A stretch of 34,403 bases of DNA from Cyanocohniella sp. LLY (GCA_022241785.1 JAKOMP010000003.1:110521-144923); one strand, 5' to 3'; counted from the first letter of the stretch, positions 17,715 through 25,824 are shown. The notes: a model not told the origin generated them from the letters alone. Made by a program: numbers and translations.

Positions 17715-17744
17715 TTACACAGTGGATACACGTTATGTTATACT
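17715..17744 (+). promoter_or_regulatory. Candidate tnpB promoter
   Basis: TTACAC (17715-17720) and TATACT (17739-17744) are separated by 18 bp and lie 30 bp upstream of the tnpB start. An AAGGA ribosome binding site is at 17763-17767, 7 bp before the ATG. Confidence 0.4.
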
Positions 17745-17774
17745 GTTTTTAGGTCGAAAAACAAGGATAAAGAG

Positions 17775-18947
17775 ATGAAAACCTCATACCAGTACAAAAT
17801 CAAGCCAACAAAAGATCAATCAGAGAAAATTGATAAAACACTAGAAATGTTACGTTGTCAGTATAATTATCTGCTTGCTCAAAGGTTTGACTGGTATGAA
17901 CAAAATCGCTGTTCTATTGATAGATGCCCGTTAATTTGTCATTTACCAGAACTAAAAGAACAACCAAACTACTACAACCAGAAAGCGTCTCTAGTTCAAC
18001 TAAAGGTTGACAGACCTTGGTACAAAGAAATTCACTCGCAAGTATTACAGGAAGTTCCTAAAAAAGTTGAATTAGCTTTTGACAGATGGTTAAAAGGTGA
18101 TGTTAACGGGAAGAAGTCAGGTAGACCTAGATTCAAAGGTAAAGGTCAATATAAAACTTTTACTTACGCTCAATTCAAGCAGCATCACTTTGTTAACAAC
18201 AAAATTACGCTGTCAAAAATTGGTGATGTTAAGGTAATTTTTCATCGCCCAATACCAGATGGCTTTAACATAAAAACTGTATCTGTTACCAGAAAAGCCG
18301 ATGGTTATTACGTAACCTTGAGTCTTGATGACAAAACAGTTCCCAAGGTTAAACCTGACTTCAAGCCTGACAATATTGTTGGTATTGACGTTGGCTTAAT
18401 TGATTTTTATGTAGCTTCCGATGGTTCTAGAATCGCAGCACCAAAACATTTACGCAAGGCTGAATGTAAATTAAAATCGGCACAGCGTAGGGTGTCAAGA
18501 CGCAAAAAAGGTTCTAATCGTCGCAAAAAAGCTATTCAAAAATTGGGTAAACAGCACAAAAAAGTTGCTGATACTCGTAGAGATTTTCACTTTAAAACAG
18601 CCAAATCTTTGCTTGATAAGTATGATGTTGTAGCTGTTGAGAAATTGAATATTAAAGGACTGGTTAAAACAAGACTGGCTAAAAGTATTAATGATGCTGG
18701 TTGGAGTCAGTTTTTGACAATACTTTCTAACAAAGCCGAAAATGCTGGTTTGAAGGTAATAGCTGTAAATCCAAACGGTACTAGTCAGGAATGTTCTAAC
18801 TGTGGTTACAAGGTCAAAAAGCCGCTATCTCAAAGAATGCACAATTGCTCTGTTTGTCATACAAGTTTGTGCAGAGATTTAAATGCGGCTATAAACATAA
18901 AGAACCGTGGGGCGCACGGTCTTAAAGCTCAATTAATGTCCTCATAG
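17775..18947 (+). CDS. tnpB: TnpB, RNA-guided nuclease of an IS200/IS605-family element
   Basis: 390 residues, the usual length for TnpB. The N-terminus TSYQYKIKPTKDQ and GRPRFKGKGQYKTF are the conserved OrfB entry motifs. The RuvC triad is intact: Asp205 in GIDVGLIDF, Glu289 in VAVEKLNI and Asp368 in CRDLNAAINI. Zinc-ribbon cysteines are C340, C343, C358 and C361 (ECSNCG, CSVCH). TnpB cuts DNA next to a target-adjacent motif, guided by an RNA made from the element's right end, and helps retain the element. No tnpA gene is present, so this copy would be moved in trans. The gene appears complete and is followed directly by the right-end hairpin. A ribbon-helix-helix gene is divergent upstream. 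Confidence 0.93.
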   Translation: MKTSYQYKIKPTKDQSEKIDKTLEMLRCQYNYLLAQRFDWYEQNRCSIDRCPLICHLPELKEQPNYYNQKASLVQLKVDRPWYKEIHSQVLQEVPKKVELAFDRWLKGDVNGKKSGRPRFKGKGQYKTFTYAQFKQHHFVNNKITLSKIGDVKVIFHRPIPDGFNIKTVSVTRKADGYYVTLSLDDKTVPKVKPDFKPDNIVGIDVGLIDFYVASDGSRIAAPKHLRKAECKLKSAQRRVSRRKKGSNRRKKAIQKLGKQHKKVADTRRDFHFKTAKSLLDKYDVVAVEKLNIKGLVKTRLAKSINDAGWSQFLTILSNKAENAGLKVIAVNPNGTSQECSNCGYKVKKPLSQRMHNCSVCHTSLCRDLNAAINIKNRGAHGLKAQLMSS

Positions 18948-18949
18948 AG

Positions 18950-19003
18950 GAGTCGTTGAGAAGCCCACACTCACCCGCAAGGGGAGTGTGTGGAGTACGT
19001 CAC
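18950..19003 (+). ncRNA. IS605 right end and 3' part of the presumed reRNA (omega RNA)
   Basis: Just after the tnpB stop comes GAAGC followed by a hairpin, CCACACTC...ACCCGCAAGG...GGAGTGTGTGG, and then AGTACGTCAC. The same layout, with a different stem but the same CCGCAAGG loop and ACGTCAC end, recurs at 28802-28844. The reRNA scaffold of TnpB normally covers the end of tnpB and this hairpin, and the bases just past the element end act as the guide (here about 19004-19020). The 5' limit is unknown. Confidence 0.6.
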
Positions 19004-19104
19004 ATTGCCGTGATATTCCTTACCGCAGATTTAGGGTGAATCAACCAGATCCGCATGGGTTTGATCGGGATAAAGATGGGATTGGTTGCGAACGGTGATT
19101 AACT
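18997..19104 (+). pseudogene. Excalibur-domain C-terminal remnant next to the IS605 right end
   Basis: The forward frame reads CRDIPYRRFRVNQPDPHGFD followed by RDKDGIGCER and a TGA. The DxDxDGxxCE ending is the calcium-binding excalibur motif often fused to secreted nuclease domains. Its 5' part is missing at the element boundary, so the IS605-type element probably inserted in or next to this gene. The matching N-terminal part was not found to the left. A staphylococcal-nuclease-like piece lies at 20678-20845. Confidence 0.5.
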
Positions 19105-19570
19105 TTTTAGCACTGGAGCGTAGTCTAATGCACCACAATCCCATTATGCTAAATTAGCTGCTGCATAAAGGCAATCGCAGAAACTGTTTACAAGCGCGAT
19201 CGCTTCGCCTCAAACGCAATGTCCCATTGACTGATGCCGTTCTGGGCTTTTTGGAAGAATGAAAAAAAACTTGTACTGTATACGAATGGTACTAAGTTAA
19301 GCTGAAGAGTATGCAGCGTAAAGATTGCAGAGGTGCAGAAGGGACTTTCTAAATATCCGTTCGTATGGCTAAAACTTCTTTTTTCTCCCCTGCTCCTCCG
19401 CTCCTCTACACCCCTGCTGCCTCAAGGATTTTCTCTTTTGTCAAAATTACCGCAGGACGTATATGAACATATCTGGAAATATCACGAACAAAATTAAAAA
19501 GCTAATAGATAGGTTGCCTCTGCATTGAATGGTCATCTGCAATCAGACATTCTCCTGCATACCAGCGTCT
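19105..19570. other. Intergenic region, no gene seen
   Basis: Contains one HIP1-like GCGATCGC (about 19197) and a C/T-rich low-complexity tract with repeated CTCCNCTGC (about 19384-19430), a common intergenic feature of these genomes. No coding region or structured RNA could be supported. Confidence 0.4.
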
Positions 19571-20533
19571 TCAAGAACGAATTAACATTGGATCATAAAT
19601 TTGACAGTTTTGAACCTCATATTTGACTAGTATAGAGCTAGCAAGATCGAGTTCATTGTCTGTGCCGCTAACAATAACTATATAATTACCTAAGTCAATT
19701 TGCTCGTTGTAAAAGTGTGTCCATTCATCTGGTACTCCTAATCTAATAGCATCAAAGCGTTCGCTCAAATTAACGCCTGTTAAATTTTGAAATTGAGAAA
19801 AGTCTCTGCAAATTAGGCAAATTTGATTTCTGGAAAAACCTGCAATAACTATATCGTTAATTGCTGTTTCTGCATTAGTAAGATGACTAAAGTAGCTAAT
19901 AGCATATTTAGTCAAAACGGATTTGTTATTGCCAATTACAGTGGCAGAAGTCGTTGCAGGGACAGGATCTATAATTACATATTTGCCATTGAGATGCTCG
20001 TAAATACCAAACTCTTCAATACCACAACGCATGAGGATTGCTTCTACTTTGGCTATTTCAAAAGATGTACCATCTACAATTATTAAATAGTGTCCATGCC
20101 CCACGCGTTCATTATAGGTTTGAGCTTGGTCTTCCGACATTCCCCAACCAACTAATGCACCAGCAAAAGTCCCTGTAGCAGCACCAATAGTTGCTCCGGC
20201 AAGAGTTGTAGCTAAAGCAGTTGCTGTCGCACCAGCCAACATAATGGGGCCAACTCCAGGGATTGCTAAAGTACCAAGACCGACTAATAGACCAGTTAAA
20301 ACACCAACAGCGCCTCCTGAAAGTCCTCCTACTGTTGCACCTTCGTCAGCCTTATCACTAGTAAGTTCTTTAGTGTCATTATTAGCAATCTGATGATTAC
20401 GGTCTAAATTCAGTACAACTAGGGATACTTTCTCCATTGCAAAGCCAGAATCTCTCAACTCATGCAATGCCTTTTCTGCGTCTCGACGATGAGTAAATAC
20501 ACCCACAGCACGTTGATATCGACTTAAAGCCAT
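19571..20533 (-). CDS. General stress protein-like (GSP17M/YflT-type) domain protein with Gly/Ala-rich hydrophobic segment
   Basis: 320 residues. It starts RYQRAVGVFTHRRDAEKALHELRDSGF, the pattern of the heat-induced stress protein YflT domain. Residues ~67-128 are a long Gly/Ala-rich hydrophobic stretch (VGGLSGGAVGVLTGLLVGLG), probably one or two membrane hairpins. A repeat of the first domain follows near 150 (GHYLIIVDGTSFEIAKVEAI) and a third near 208-320 (KYAISYFSHLTNAETAINDI, YIVIVSGTDNELDLA). GGAG lies 6 bp before the ATG. Proteins of this architecture are common in cyanobacteria and linked by name to stress; the molecular activity is unknown. It stands alone, with repeats on its upstream side. 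Confidence 0.7.
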   Translation of the reverse strand: MALSRYQRAVGVFTHRRDAEKALHELRDSGFAMEKVSLVVLNLDRNHQIANNDTKELTSDKADEGATVGGLSGGAVGVLTGLLVGLGTLAIPGVGPIMLAGATATALATTLAGATIGAATGTFAGALVGWGMSEDQAQTYNERVGHGHYLIIVDGTSFEIAKVEAILMRCGIEEFGIYEHLNGKYVIIDPVPATTSATVIGNNKSVLTKYAISYFSHLTNAETAINDIVIAGFSRNQICLICRDFSQFQNLTGVNLSERFDAIRLGVPDEWTHFYNEQIDLGNYIVIVSGTDNELDLASSILVKYEVQNCQIYDPMLIRS

Positions 20534-20677
20534 TATTACTCCTTGGTAGTAGAGGAAAAATTAATTTCCAGTAAATCTAGTTCTTCGGTGCCTGTAATAT
20601 TAAATACAAGTTAGTGAAATATAAACCCATCTTAAGTAATAAATTATTTGTACTACTGATAAATCCACGGTATGTAG

Positions 20678-20845
20678 ATTGTAGTTGAGATTTGTGTAGA
20701 CCTTGCTATGGTGCCATTCGGACAGGCCGTAGTTTATCGGCAGTATATCCAGGGATGTAACAGTACTCAAGAACGAATGGCACGCTTGAAAAGCGCAAAT
20801 GTATTATTTACAAGGGTTTCATCACTTTGGAAAAACGTAGGCTAA
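20678..20845 (+). pseudogene. Staphylococcal-nuclease-like fragment
   Basis: Open forward frame with VDLAMVPFGQAVVYRQYIQG followed by C and TQERMARLKSANVLF, ending KNVG and TAA. This follows the late part of the SNase domain (vN..lV..GqA.vY.qYl..C...). The catalytic N-terminal part is absent and the frame begins right after a stop, so it is a remnant. It may come from the same kind of nuclease as the excalibur tail at 18997-19104, but the two pieces are in the wrong order to be one simply split gene. Confidence 0.4.
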
Positions 20846-20896
20846 TGAAGCAGCGATCGCCTCCTCCAGATGCGCTCCACGCGGTAAGCGTCAGAC

Positions 20897-20955
20897 CAAT
20901 TCGCAATTGTAAATAGAGCCTACGGCAAGCTCCGCGAACGCAATTCGCAATTAAT
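20897..20955 (+). repeat. Palindromic repeat, left member of an inverted pair
   Basis: Contains CAATTCGCAATT, TAGAGCCTACGGCA and AACGCAATT, with inner symmetry CCTACGGCAAGC/GCGAACG typical of cyanobacterial dispersed repeats. It matches the reverse complement of 21069-21125 over about 50 bp with few changes. A partial GCGGTAAGCG, like the start of the 34-bp repeat, sits just before it at 20881. Confidence 0.6.
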
Positions 20956-21068
20956 AATACCCCACGTATGAATGCGGGGGCTTGAATATTGATCTACGTG
21001 TTTTGTTTCTTTTCATAATTGAAATTAGGGGCTTGTACCCTAAATGAATCAATTATCAATTACGTCCG
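20956..21068. other. Hairpin-bearing core between inverted repeats
   Basis: Holds a CCCC/GGGG stem (ACCCCACGTATGAATGCGGG, from 20959) followed by GCTTGAA, and a TTAGGGG...ACCCTAA stem near 21027-21045. The first resembles IS200/IS605-type end hairpins. No ORF is credible. With the flanking repeats it looks like a non-coding, MITE-like unit of about 230 bp. Confidence 0.35.
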
Positions 21069-21125
21069 CAATTGATAATTGCGTTCACGAAGTGTGCCGT
21101 AGGCTCTACTGCGAATTGCGAATTG
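21069..21125 (-). repeat. Palindromic repeat, right member of an inverted pair
   Basis: Reverse-complement relative of 20897-20955, sharing TGCCGTAGGCTCTA and GCGAATTGCGAATTG. It ends 6 bp from the stop codon of the DUF3616 gene. Confidence 0.6.
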
Positions 21126-21130
21126 TTCGG

Positions 21131-22093
21131 TCACTGGTGTATTCTAACCCAAATACTTCTAAAGTATTTTTGCGAATCTTCTTGGTTTTTAATTTTTTTA
21201 CAGGAAATATCCCCATTTCTTTTGATAGTACCGTCGTCACTAAGAAGATGCAATTCATTGGTACGATTTGGATAAAATAAAACAGCTTCTGGACGGAAAT
21301 CGGCAGGAAAATCAATGCCTTCTATTAATTGAGGCGATTCATCTAACCCTGACCATTGGTACAAAGCAAATTGCTCGCTACCATCATAAGCTCCAGCTAC
21401 AATAATATACTGATTTTCGCTTTTCAAATATTCAATACTACGAATCCCAAGACCATCTAAGGGCAGCTCTATTACATCTCCAAAAATCGGAATCACACCT
21501 TCTTTTTCTAGTAAATCAAGAGGATTTTTCAGAGAGATGAGTAAAGCTTTATCTTGAAAAATTGGATTGCGAAAACCAATTAATAGTTCCTTATTAGGAG
21601 TTATGGTTAGTCCTTCTATATTTAGTCCTCCCGGTTCTTTGGGCGGTAACTTTTCTGCATTGTTAAATTGATATTTTTTTAATTTATTTTCATTCAAAAT
21701 ATCTTTAATAACAAGCTGAGTGTAAGATTTTCCTACTTGTTCAAACACCTTGTCCTTAGACGATTTTAATTTATTAGCAAACAATTGATGACGTTCTTGT
21801 TTAAATCTACCGTTTTTATTCCTTGCATGTGAAGTAATCCAGTAAATAATTCCGTCTATTTCAGTTGCTCCTTCAATATCTACTTCAGATTTATCAGGGT
21901 TATTTGTAAAGTAGTTGTTAATGTCAATTCTAACAACTGGTTTTCCTGATATATTTGCCTGATAAACTCTTAATATATTGTCTTCATCGTCAGCAACTAC
22001 AAAATGTTGTTCATCCAGAGCTATAGCTCCGGAGGAATCACAAATTTCATAATGCTGTAATTCTTTTTCAACAGTAAATTTGAGATTTTTCAT
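21131..22093 (-). CDS. DUF3616 domain protein
   Basis: 320 residues without a signal peptide. Conserved DUF3616 features are SSGAIALDEQHFVVADDEDN with LRVY (~20-43), DIEGATEIDGIIYWITSHAR (~72-91) and LNIEGLTITPNKELLIGFRN (~157-176), followed by repeated strands (SIEYLKSENQYIIVAGAYD, PEAVLFYPN). The repeated beta pattern suggests a beta-propeller-like fold and the acidic DDEDN/DIEG motifs could bind a metal; neither is proven. The family occurs in many cyanobacteria with unknown role. It is a single-gene unit divergent from the membrane protein at 22256; its 3' end abuts the inverted palindromic repeat. Confidence 0.75.
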   Translation of the reverse strand: MKNLKFTVEKELQHYEICDSSGAIALDEQHFVVADDEDNILRVYQANISGKPVVRIDINNYFTNNPDKSEVDIEGATEIDGIIYWITSHARNKNGRFKQERHQLFANKLKSSKDKVFEQVGKSYTQLVIKDILNENKLKKYQFNNAEKLPPKEPGGLNIEGLTITPNKELLIGFRNPIFQDKALLISLKNPLDLLEKEGVIPIFGDVIELPLDGLGIRSIEYLKSENQYIIVAGAYDGSEQFALYQWSGLDESPQLIEGIDFPADFRPEAVLFYPNRTNELHLLSDDGTIKRNGDISCKKIKNQEDSQKYFRSIWVRIHQ

Positions 22094-22255
22094 GTTTTTG
22101 CTGGCCGAATGAAATTATATAAATAAATACTATGCGTTGGGTTGAAGTAGATAGTATTACTTTTTATGTATATGCCTATCTATCAATAGTCTGATAATTT
22201 GGACTAATGTAAAATAAGTATTACTTTTTACTTTATTTTGCTCATATAAATTAAA

Positions 22256-22753
22256 ATGAAGAATCGAATTATTTTGATTGGATTATCACTTATCCTCTAC
22301 GCTATAGCCCTTAGTTTACCATGTCTACTGTTTGATATAGTGCCTACAGATGTGGACACATTAGAAGCACCTCCAGGCAATATCAATGCTTATGGTAATG
22401 TAGATAAAAGCTATGAGATGACTGGAATTGAGCTTACCATTGCTGGGCTATTTGGATTATTGTTCGGCGTGATTCCACCATCTATTGGTTGGTTAGCTAA
22501 CCCAATTTACTGGATGTCTTGTTTCTTTTTTGCTCGACAAAAATATAAATATTCTACGATTTTTGCTCTAACTGCAATTGTTTTAGGCTTTACTGGAACA
22601 GTCTCAGCATTTTGGTTTAGGCTACCTAATGGGAGTAGTCCTTTCACTGAATTAGCATTAAATAAATTGCTTCCCGGCTTTTGGTTGTGGCTTGCTGCTC
22701 CATTATTTATTGCCATTGTAAACTTTTTCAAGCTAAGTAAATTAACTGAATAA
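22256..22753 (+). CDS. Hypothetical integral membrane protein
   Basis: 165 residues with about four hydrophobic segments: IILIGLSLILYAIALSLPCL (~4-24), LTIAGLFGLLFGVIPPSIGW (~61-80), IFALTAIVLGFTGTVSAFWF (~101-121) and LPGFWLWLAAPLFIAIVNFF (~139-159). A soluble loop with DTLEAPPGNINAYG lies after the first. I do not recognise the family. It is 120 bp upstream of the HNH-like membrane protein in the same direction, so the two could be co-transcribed, though the gap is large. Confidence 0.65.
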   Translation: MKNRIILIGLSLILYAIALSLPCLLFDIVPTDVDTLEAPPGNINAYGNVDKSYEMTGIELTIAGLFGLLFGVIPPSIGWLANPIYWMSCFFFARQKYKYSTIFALTAIVLGFTGTVSAFWFRLPNGSSPFTELALNKLLPGFWLWLAAPLFIAIVNFFKLSKLTE

Positions 22754-22874
22754 ATTCCTCACTATATCTTTAAATTTTTCTCTGTTAATTCCTGATTAAT
22801 GCTGATGTGTTTTTTTGTTTTTAGAAAGAAGCTGGACTAAATACTAAACCGTAAAAATAACAATTCACCAGAAT

Positions 22875-23897
22875 ATGGATTTCATCAACCAAGCACGCAA
22901 TTTAGCAGATACGCTCAAAGATAAAGTTCAAGAAGCAGCAGCTAACGCAGCAAATGAAATAGAAAAAACAGTTGATGGAATTAAGAACACTACTGTAGAA
23001 ATTACCGCTTCAAGCATCAATGCAGTCAATAATCTACCTGCAACAGCACAGCAAGGGTTTCAAGCTGTACAAAATGTTGCTAAAGCATTTGAAGGAACTG
23101 CCATTGGGGTGACTACTTCGAGTTTGGCCATAGCTGAGTCCTTACAAAACTTGCCCAGAACGGCTGCCGAACTAGCATTAGAGATGCCTAAGATTGCAAA
23201 TAGATTGAGGTATCATGCTGGTTTGAGAGTTAGTGATTTGCCTCGCTCTGATGCAGATGTCATGCAACTGTTTGGTAAAATCCCCGGCACATCAAAGCTG
23301 GGAGCTAACGAACGAACTATCCGGGAATTCTTGAGCGACAAACATGGTAGCCATATCATTCCCCGCTCTCAAGGTGGGTCAAATGTTGCTGACAATATTG
23401 TATGGGAAATAGGTATTGATAATATTCGTCGCGGTGCTGAAGTAATGACTGTGGGGGAACAGTTTTATATTCGGGTTTATAATGCCGTAGATTCTATCAT
23501 CAGTAATTCTGGTACTATTGTTAGGCTGGGGATCACTGCAACTGGAACCGCTATTCTTACCCAAGTTATAGTGACAGCGATTTCATATTCCTTGGATCTT
23601 TACCGAGGCGACATTACTGTTGAGGAGTACAAAAATTTAATTGTAGAAACTGCAAAGACAGCAGGTATTGCGACACCAATCGTTTTCCTGATTTTAGTGG
23701 CTGTGTTGGCGTTGTTCCCAGAATTTACGGTTGTGTTGTCAGCACCAGTGGTAGTTGCAGGTTTTAATGCCCTATTTGGGATGAGTATTGCTATGCCAAT
23801 CATTCAATCACTACTGCGTCATGCCCAAGCTGGTGGTTTTGGTGAGGAAGCGGCTGAGGCTTACAGAAATACATTAGGCAGTTCTGCACCTGCGTAA
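22875..23897 (+). CDS. HNH-like motif protein with C-terminal membrane segments
   Basis: 340 residues. Residues 1-110 are an amphipathic, Ala-rich helical region (LADTLKDKVQEAAANAANEI) of a type seen in lipid-binding or LEA-like proteins. Residues ~157-177 carry HGSHIIPRSQGGSNVADNIV, with H157, H160 and N174 placed like the metal and active-site residues of HNH/His-Me nucleases. Hydrophobic segments follow at ~214-240, ~265-283 and ~285-312, so the protein is probably membrane-anchored. I do not recognise the whole architecture. A nuclease toxin or effector needing membrane insertion is possible, but no immunity gene is evident next to it. A noncatalytic HNH-like fold is equally possible. Confidence 0.65.
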   Translation: MDFINQARNLADTLKDKVQEAAANAANEIEKTVDGIKNTTVEITASSINAVNNLPATAQQGFQAVQNVAKAFEGTAIGVTTSSLAIAESLQNLPRTAAELALEMPKIANRLRYHAGLRVSDLPRSDADVMQLFGKIPGTSKLGANERTIREFLSDKHGSHIIPRSQGGSNVADNIVWEIGIDNIRRGAEVMTVGEQFYIRVYNAVDSIISNSGTIVRLGITATGTAILTQVIVTAISYSLDLYRGDITVEEYKNLIVETAKTAGIATPIVFLILVAVLALFPEFTVVLSAPVVVAGFNALFGMSIAMPIIQSLLRHAQAGGFGEEAAEAYRNTLGSSAPA

Positions 23898-24017
23898 TAA
23901 TGTTACCCAAATACTCAAGGATTTTTAAAACTCCAGATAAATTGTTTATATGTTGCGATCGCGTGGCAAATAGATCGGAAATACCCTACAGTTTACCTAA
24001 AGTTTTGACAAACAAAA

Positions 24018-24637
24018 AGCTGCTGCCATTGATGATCTAAAGCTCAGACAAGTTTCAATGTACAAGGAAGTTGTGATTAACCTACGCCCCGCCACCTTAC
24101 CAGATTTGAATTTGTTGCGACATTGGGATGAGCAACCTCACGTGATTGCTTCAGATCCTAATGATGACTGGGGTTGGGAGGTAGAACTTGCTCGTTCTCC
24201 CGATTGGAGAGAACAATTGATTGCTGAAATCGATGGTCGTCCTCTCGGATTTATCCAGATCATCGATCCGGCACGCGAGGATAGTCACTACTGGGGTGAT
24301 GTTGGGGCGAATCTTCGCGCGATTGATATCTGGATTGGGGAAGAGGTTGATTTGGGTAAAGGCTATGGAACACAAATGATGCGGCTTGCACTTACTCGGT
24401 GCTTTGCTGATCCGCTTGTAACAGCTGTACTTGTTGATCCGCTAGCCAGTAATATCCGCGTCCACCGATTCTATGAACGCCTTGGTTTCAAATTCATTGA
24501 GTATCGACGGTTCGGTGATGATGAGTGTATTGTTTATCGACTGAACCGAGCAGATTGGCACTGTGAAAGTTCGATTTTGAATGCGGTCACTTGAAGGAAA
24601 ACCTTGCGGGAGTTGATAACCCATTGCCTTCGGTCTG
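24018..24637. repeat. Direct repeat copy A containing a GNAT gene
   Basis: About 610 bp nearly identical to 28085-28698. Shared sequence begins near GATGATCTAAAGCTCAGACA upstream of the gene and ends shortly after it in GGGAGTTGATAACCCATNGC. The offset is about 4.06 kb. Confidence 0.8.
24058..24594 (+). CDS. GNAT N-acetyltransferase, AAC(6')-like, copy A
   Basis: 178 residues. The acetyl-CoA pyrophosphate loop is in DLGKGYGTQMMRLAL (~98-112), and the late motif SNIRVHRFYERLGF (~131-144) is typical of the family that includes aminoglycoside 6'-N-acetyltransferases and siderophore acetyltransferases. The N-terminal part DPNDDWGWEVELARSPDWRE is shared with small environmental AAC(6')-like proteins; the substrate is not known. 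Copy B at 28120 differs at about 14 of 178 residues by my reading. The ATG is preceded by TTTCA rather than a clear ribosome binding site. A broken tail of the 25462 gene follows at 24661. Confidence 0.82.
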   Translation: MYKEVVINLRPATLPDLNLLRHWDEQPHVIASDPNDDWGWEVELARSPDWREQLIAEIDGRPLGFIQIIDPAREDSHYWGDVGANLRAIDIWIGEEVDLGKGYGTQMMRLALTRCFADPLVTAVLVDPLASNIRVHRFYERLGFKFIEYRRFGDDECIVYRLNRADWHCESSILNAVT

Positions 24638-24660
24638 ATGAGAGCAAACGCAGAAATATG

Positions 24661-24729
24661 TCTGAGCAAGCTAGTGCTTGGTCAGAGCGAGCATTAGATA
24701 TGTCAGCGTTATTGTCCCAAAGTATCTAA
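24661..24729 (+). pseudogene. Broken copy of the tail of the DUF5674 partner gene
   Basis: Forward frame SEQASAWSERALDMSALLSQ followed by SI and a stop. It matches the C-terminus of the 25462-25824 product (VASNWSERILEMSGLLSSQS) at most positions: WSER, L.MS.LLS and QSI. Only the last 22 codons are present, in the opposite orientation to the intact gene, right after GNAT copy A. The region was therefore rearranged by duplication and inversion or holds a relic of a second locus. Confidence 0.6.
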
Positions 24730-24831
24730 ATTTTTATGGTTCTTGCGTAGGTTTTATAGTGTGGCATTAAAATCGCATTTTTGTAGGGAGTCTCAAAAAC
24801 CCAAAACCATGTGACATAACCCGTAATTATG

Positions 24832-25290
24832 TTATTTTTCTCCGCTCGGATACCAACCTGCGGGAATGACTTCAAAATCCCAAACATCTTTGAATATATA
24901 TATACGTCCTACCATTTCCGATGGAGAAAGTAGATTTTTATCACCTTCTCGCCAATCTTGTTTGTCAACAGTTCCCATAACTACGTAGTTATTGCCGATG
25001 ATATTAGGATTGTTTTGAATAAAAGCAGCAGCCATCAATGGCTCAATTTCGTGCTTCTTAGCGATAATTAAGTCACAGTTTGGGCAATATTTACACTGTT
25101 TATTCAACAAAAATAACTGTTGTGGTTCAATATGAATAACTAAAGGAAATTTACGGACTTTCGTTTTTGTTTCACACTTTGGGCATTTAGTAAAAGCACA
25201 ATCTTTATAAGGATTTAGAAAAAATCTGTGTCTTTGTTTTAGTCTTTTAAGGTTTGGGTTATTAGAATTATTTTTCCGCTTTTGGCTCAT
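24832..25290 (-). CDS. Hypothetical protein with paired CxxC zinc-ribbon motifs
   Basis: 152 residues. A basic N-terminus (MSQKRKNNSNNPNLKRLKQR) is followed by CPKC (~36-39) and CPNC (~68-71), which together can form one zinc ribbon. The C-terminal half has YVVMGTVDKQDWREGDKNLL and FKDVWDFEVIPAGWYPSGEK, probably a small beta-rich domain. I recognise it only as an uncharacterised cyanobacterial/bacterial type. No partner is suggested by the neighbours, which lie more than 170 bp away. Confidence 0.65.
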   Translation of the reverse strand: MSQKRKNNSNNPNLKRLKQRHRFFLNPYKDCAFTKCPKCETKTKVRKFPLVIHIEPQQLFLLNKQCKYCPNCDLIIAKKHEIEPLMAAAFIQNNPNIIGNNYVVMGTVDKQDWREGDKNLLSPSEMVGRIYIFKDVWDFEVIPAGWYPSGEK

Positions 25291-25461
25291 TTGAATATCA
25301 TGAATTAGTTGAAACTTATATAATGCTTATTGAAAACGATAATTAAATTAAACCTTGAATCTATTATAATTAGCTGTTTGGCTTCCAATGACGTTGGCTG
25401 AATGCGACCAAAGCCATGATAAGGCATCACAGCACAGAGATGACAGTAGCGATTGCTCAGA

Positions 25462-25824
25462 CTAAGCGCTAATTGATTGAGAACTCAACAAACCAGACAT
25501 CTCTAAAATTCGCTCTGACCAATTAGAAGCAACATCTGCAATGTTTTTCGTTTGGCTTGATTGAGATTTAATATTGTTCCAATTGCGTTGCCAATCTTGT
25601 AATACATCTTGAAGTTGATTTAATTCCCTGTGATTGATTTGTGTGTTTTGCTGTATCAAAGACAAATATAATAAGCTTTCTTCTAACACTACCGGGATTA
25701 CTTGATGAGAATCACTACTTTGTACCCAAGACTTCAGGTGTGCCAGACTTGATGCTAATTCACCCAATTGTTGTGGTTGGTCTAAAGCTAAGAAACTAGT
25801 TTCAATTGCACTCCAGTTAGGCAT
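25462..25824 (-). CDS. Hypothetical protein, partner of the DUF5674 gene
   Basis: 120 residues, all-helical by composition (FLALDQPQQLGELASSLAHL, ESLLYLSLIQQ, LNQLQDVLQDWQRNWNNI). The start ATG overlaps the stop of the DUF5674 gene by one base (TAATG), with GGAG 9 bp upstream, which points to translational coupling and a shared role. I do not recognise the family. A broken copy of its tail lies at 24661-24729. Confidence 0.65.
   Translation of the reverse strand: MPNWSAIETSFLALDQPQQLGELASSLAHLKSWVQSSDSHQVIPVVLEESLLYLSLIQQNTQINHRELNQLQDVLQDWQRNWNNIKSQSSQTKNIADVASNWSERILEMSGLLSSQSISA

Noticed and set aside
19384-19430. C/T-rich tract as a regulatory element
   Set aside because: Common low-complexity intergenic sequence in these genomes; nothing ties it to a gene.
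24151-24669. Reverse-strand ORFs in both GNAT copies
   Set aside because: Exact antisense shadows that exist in both copies only because the genes are duplicated.
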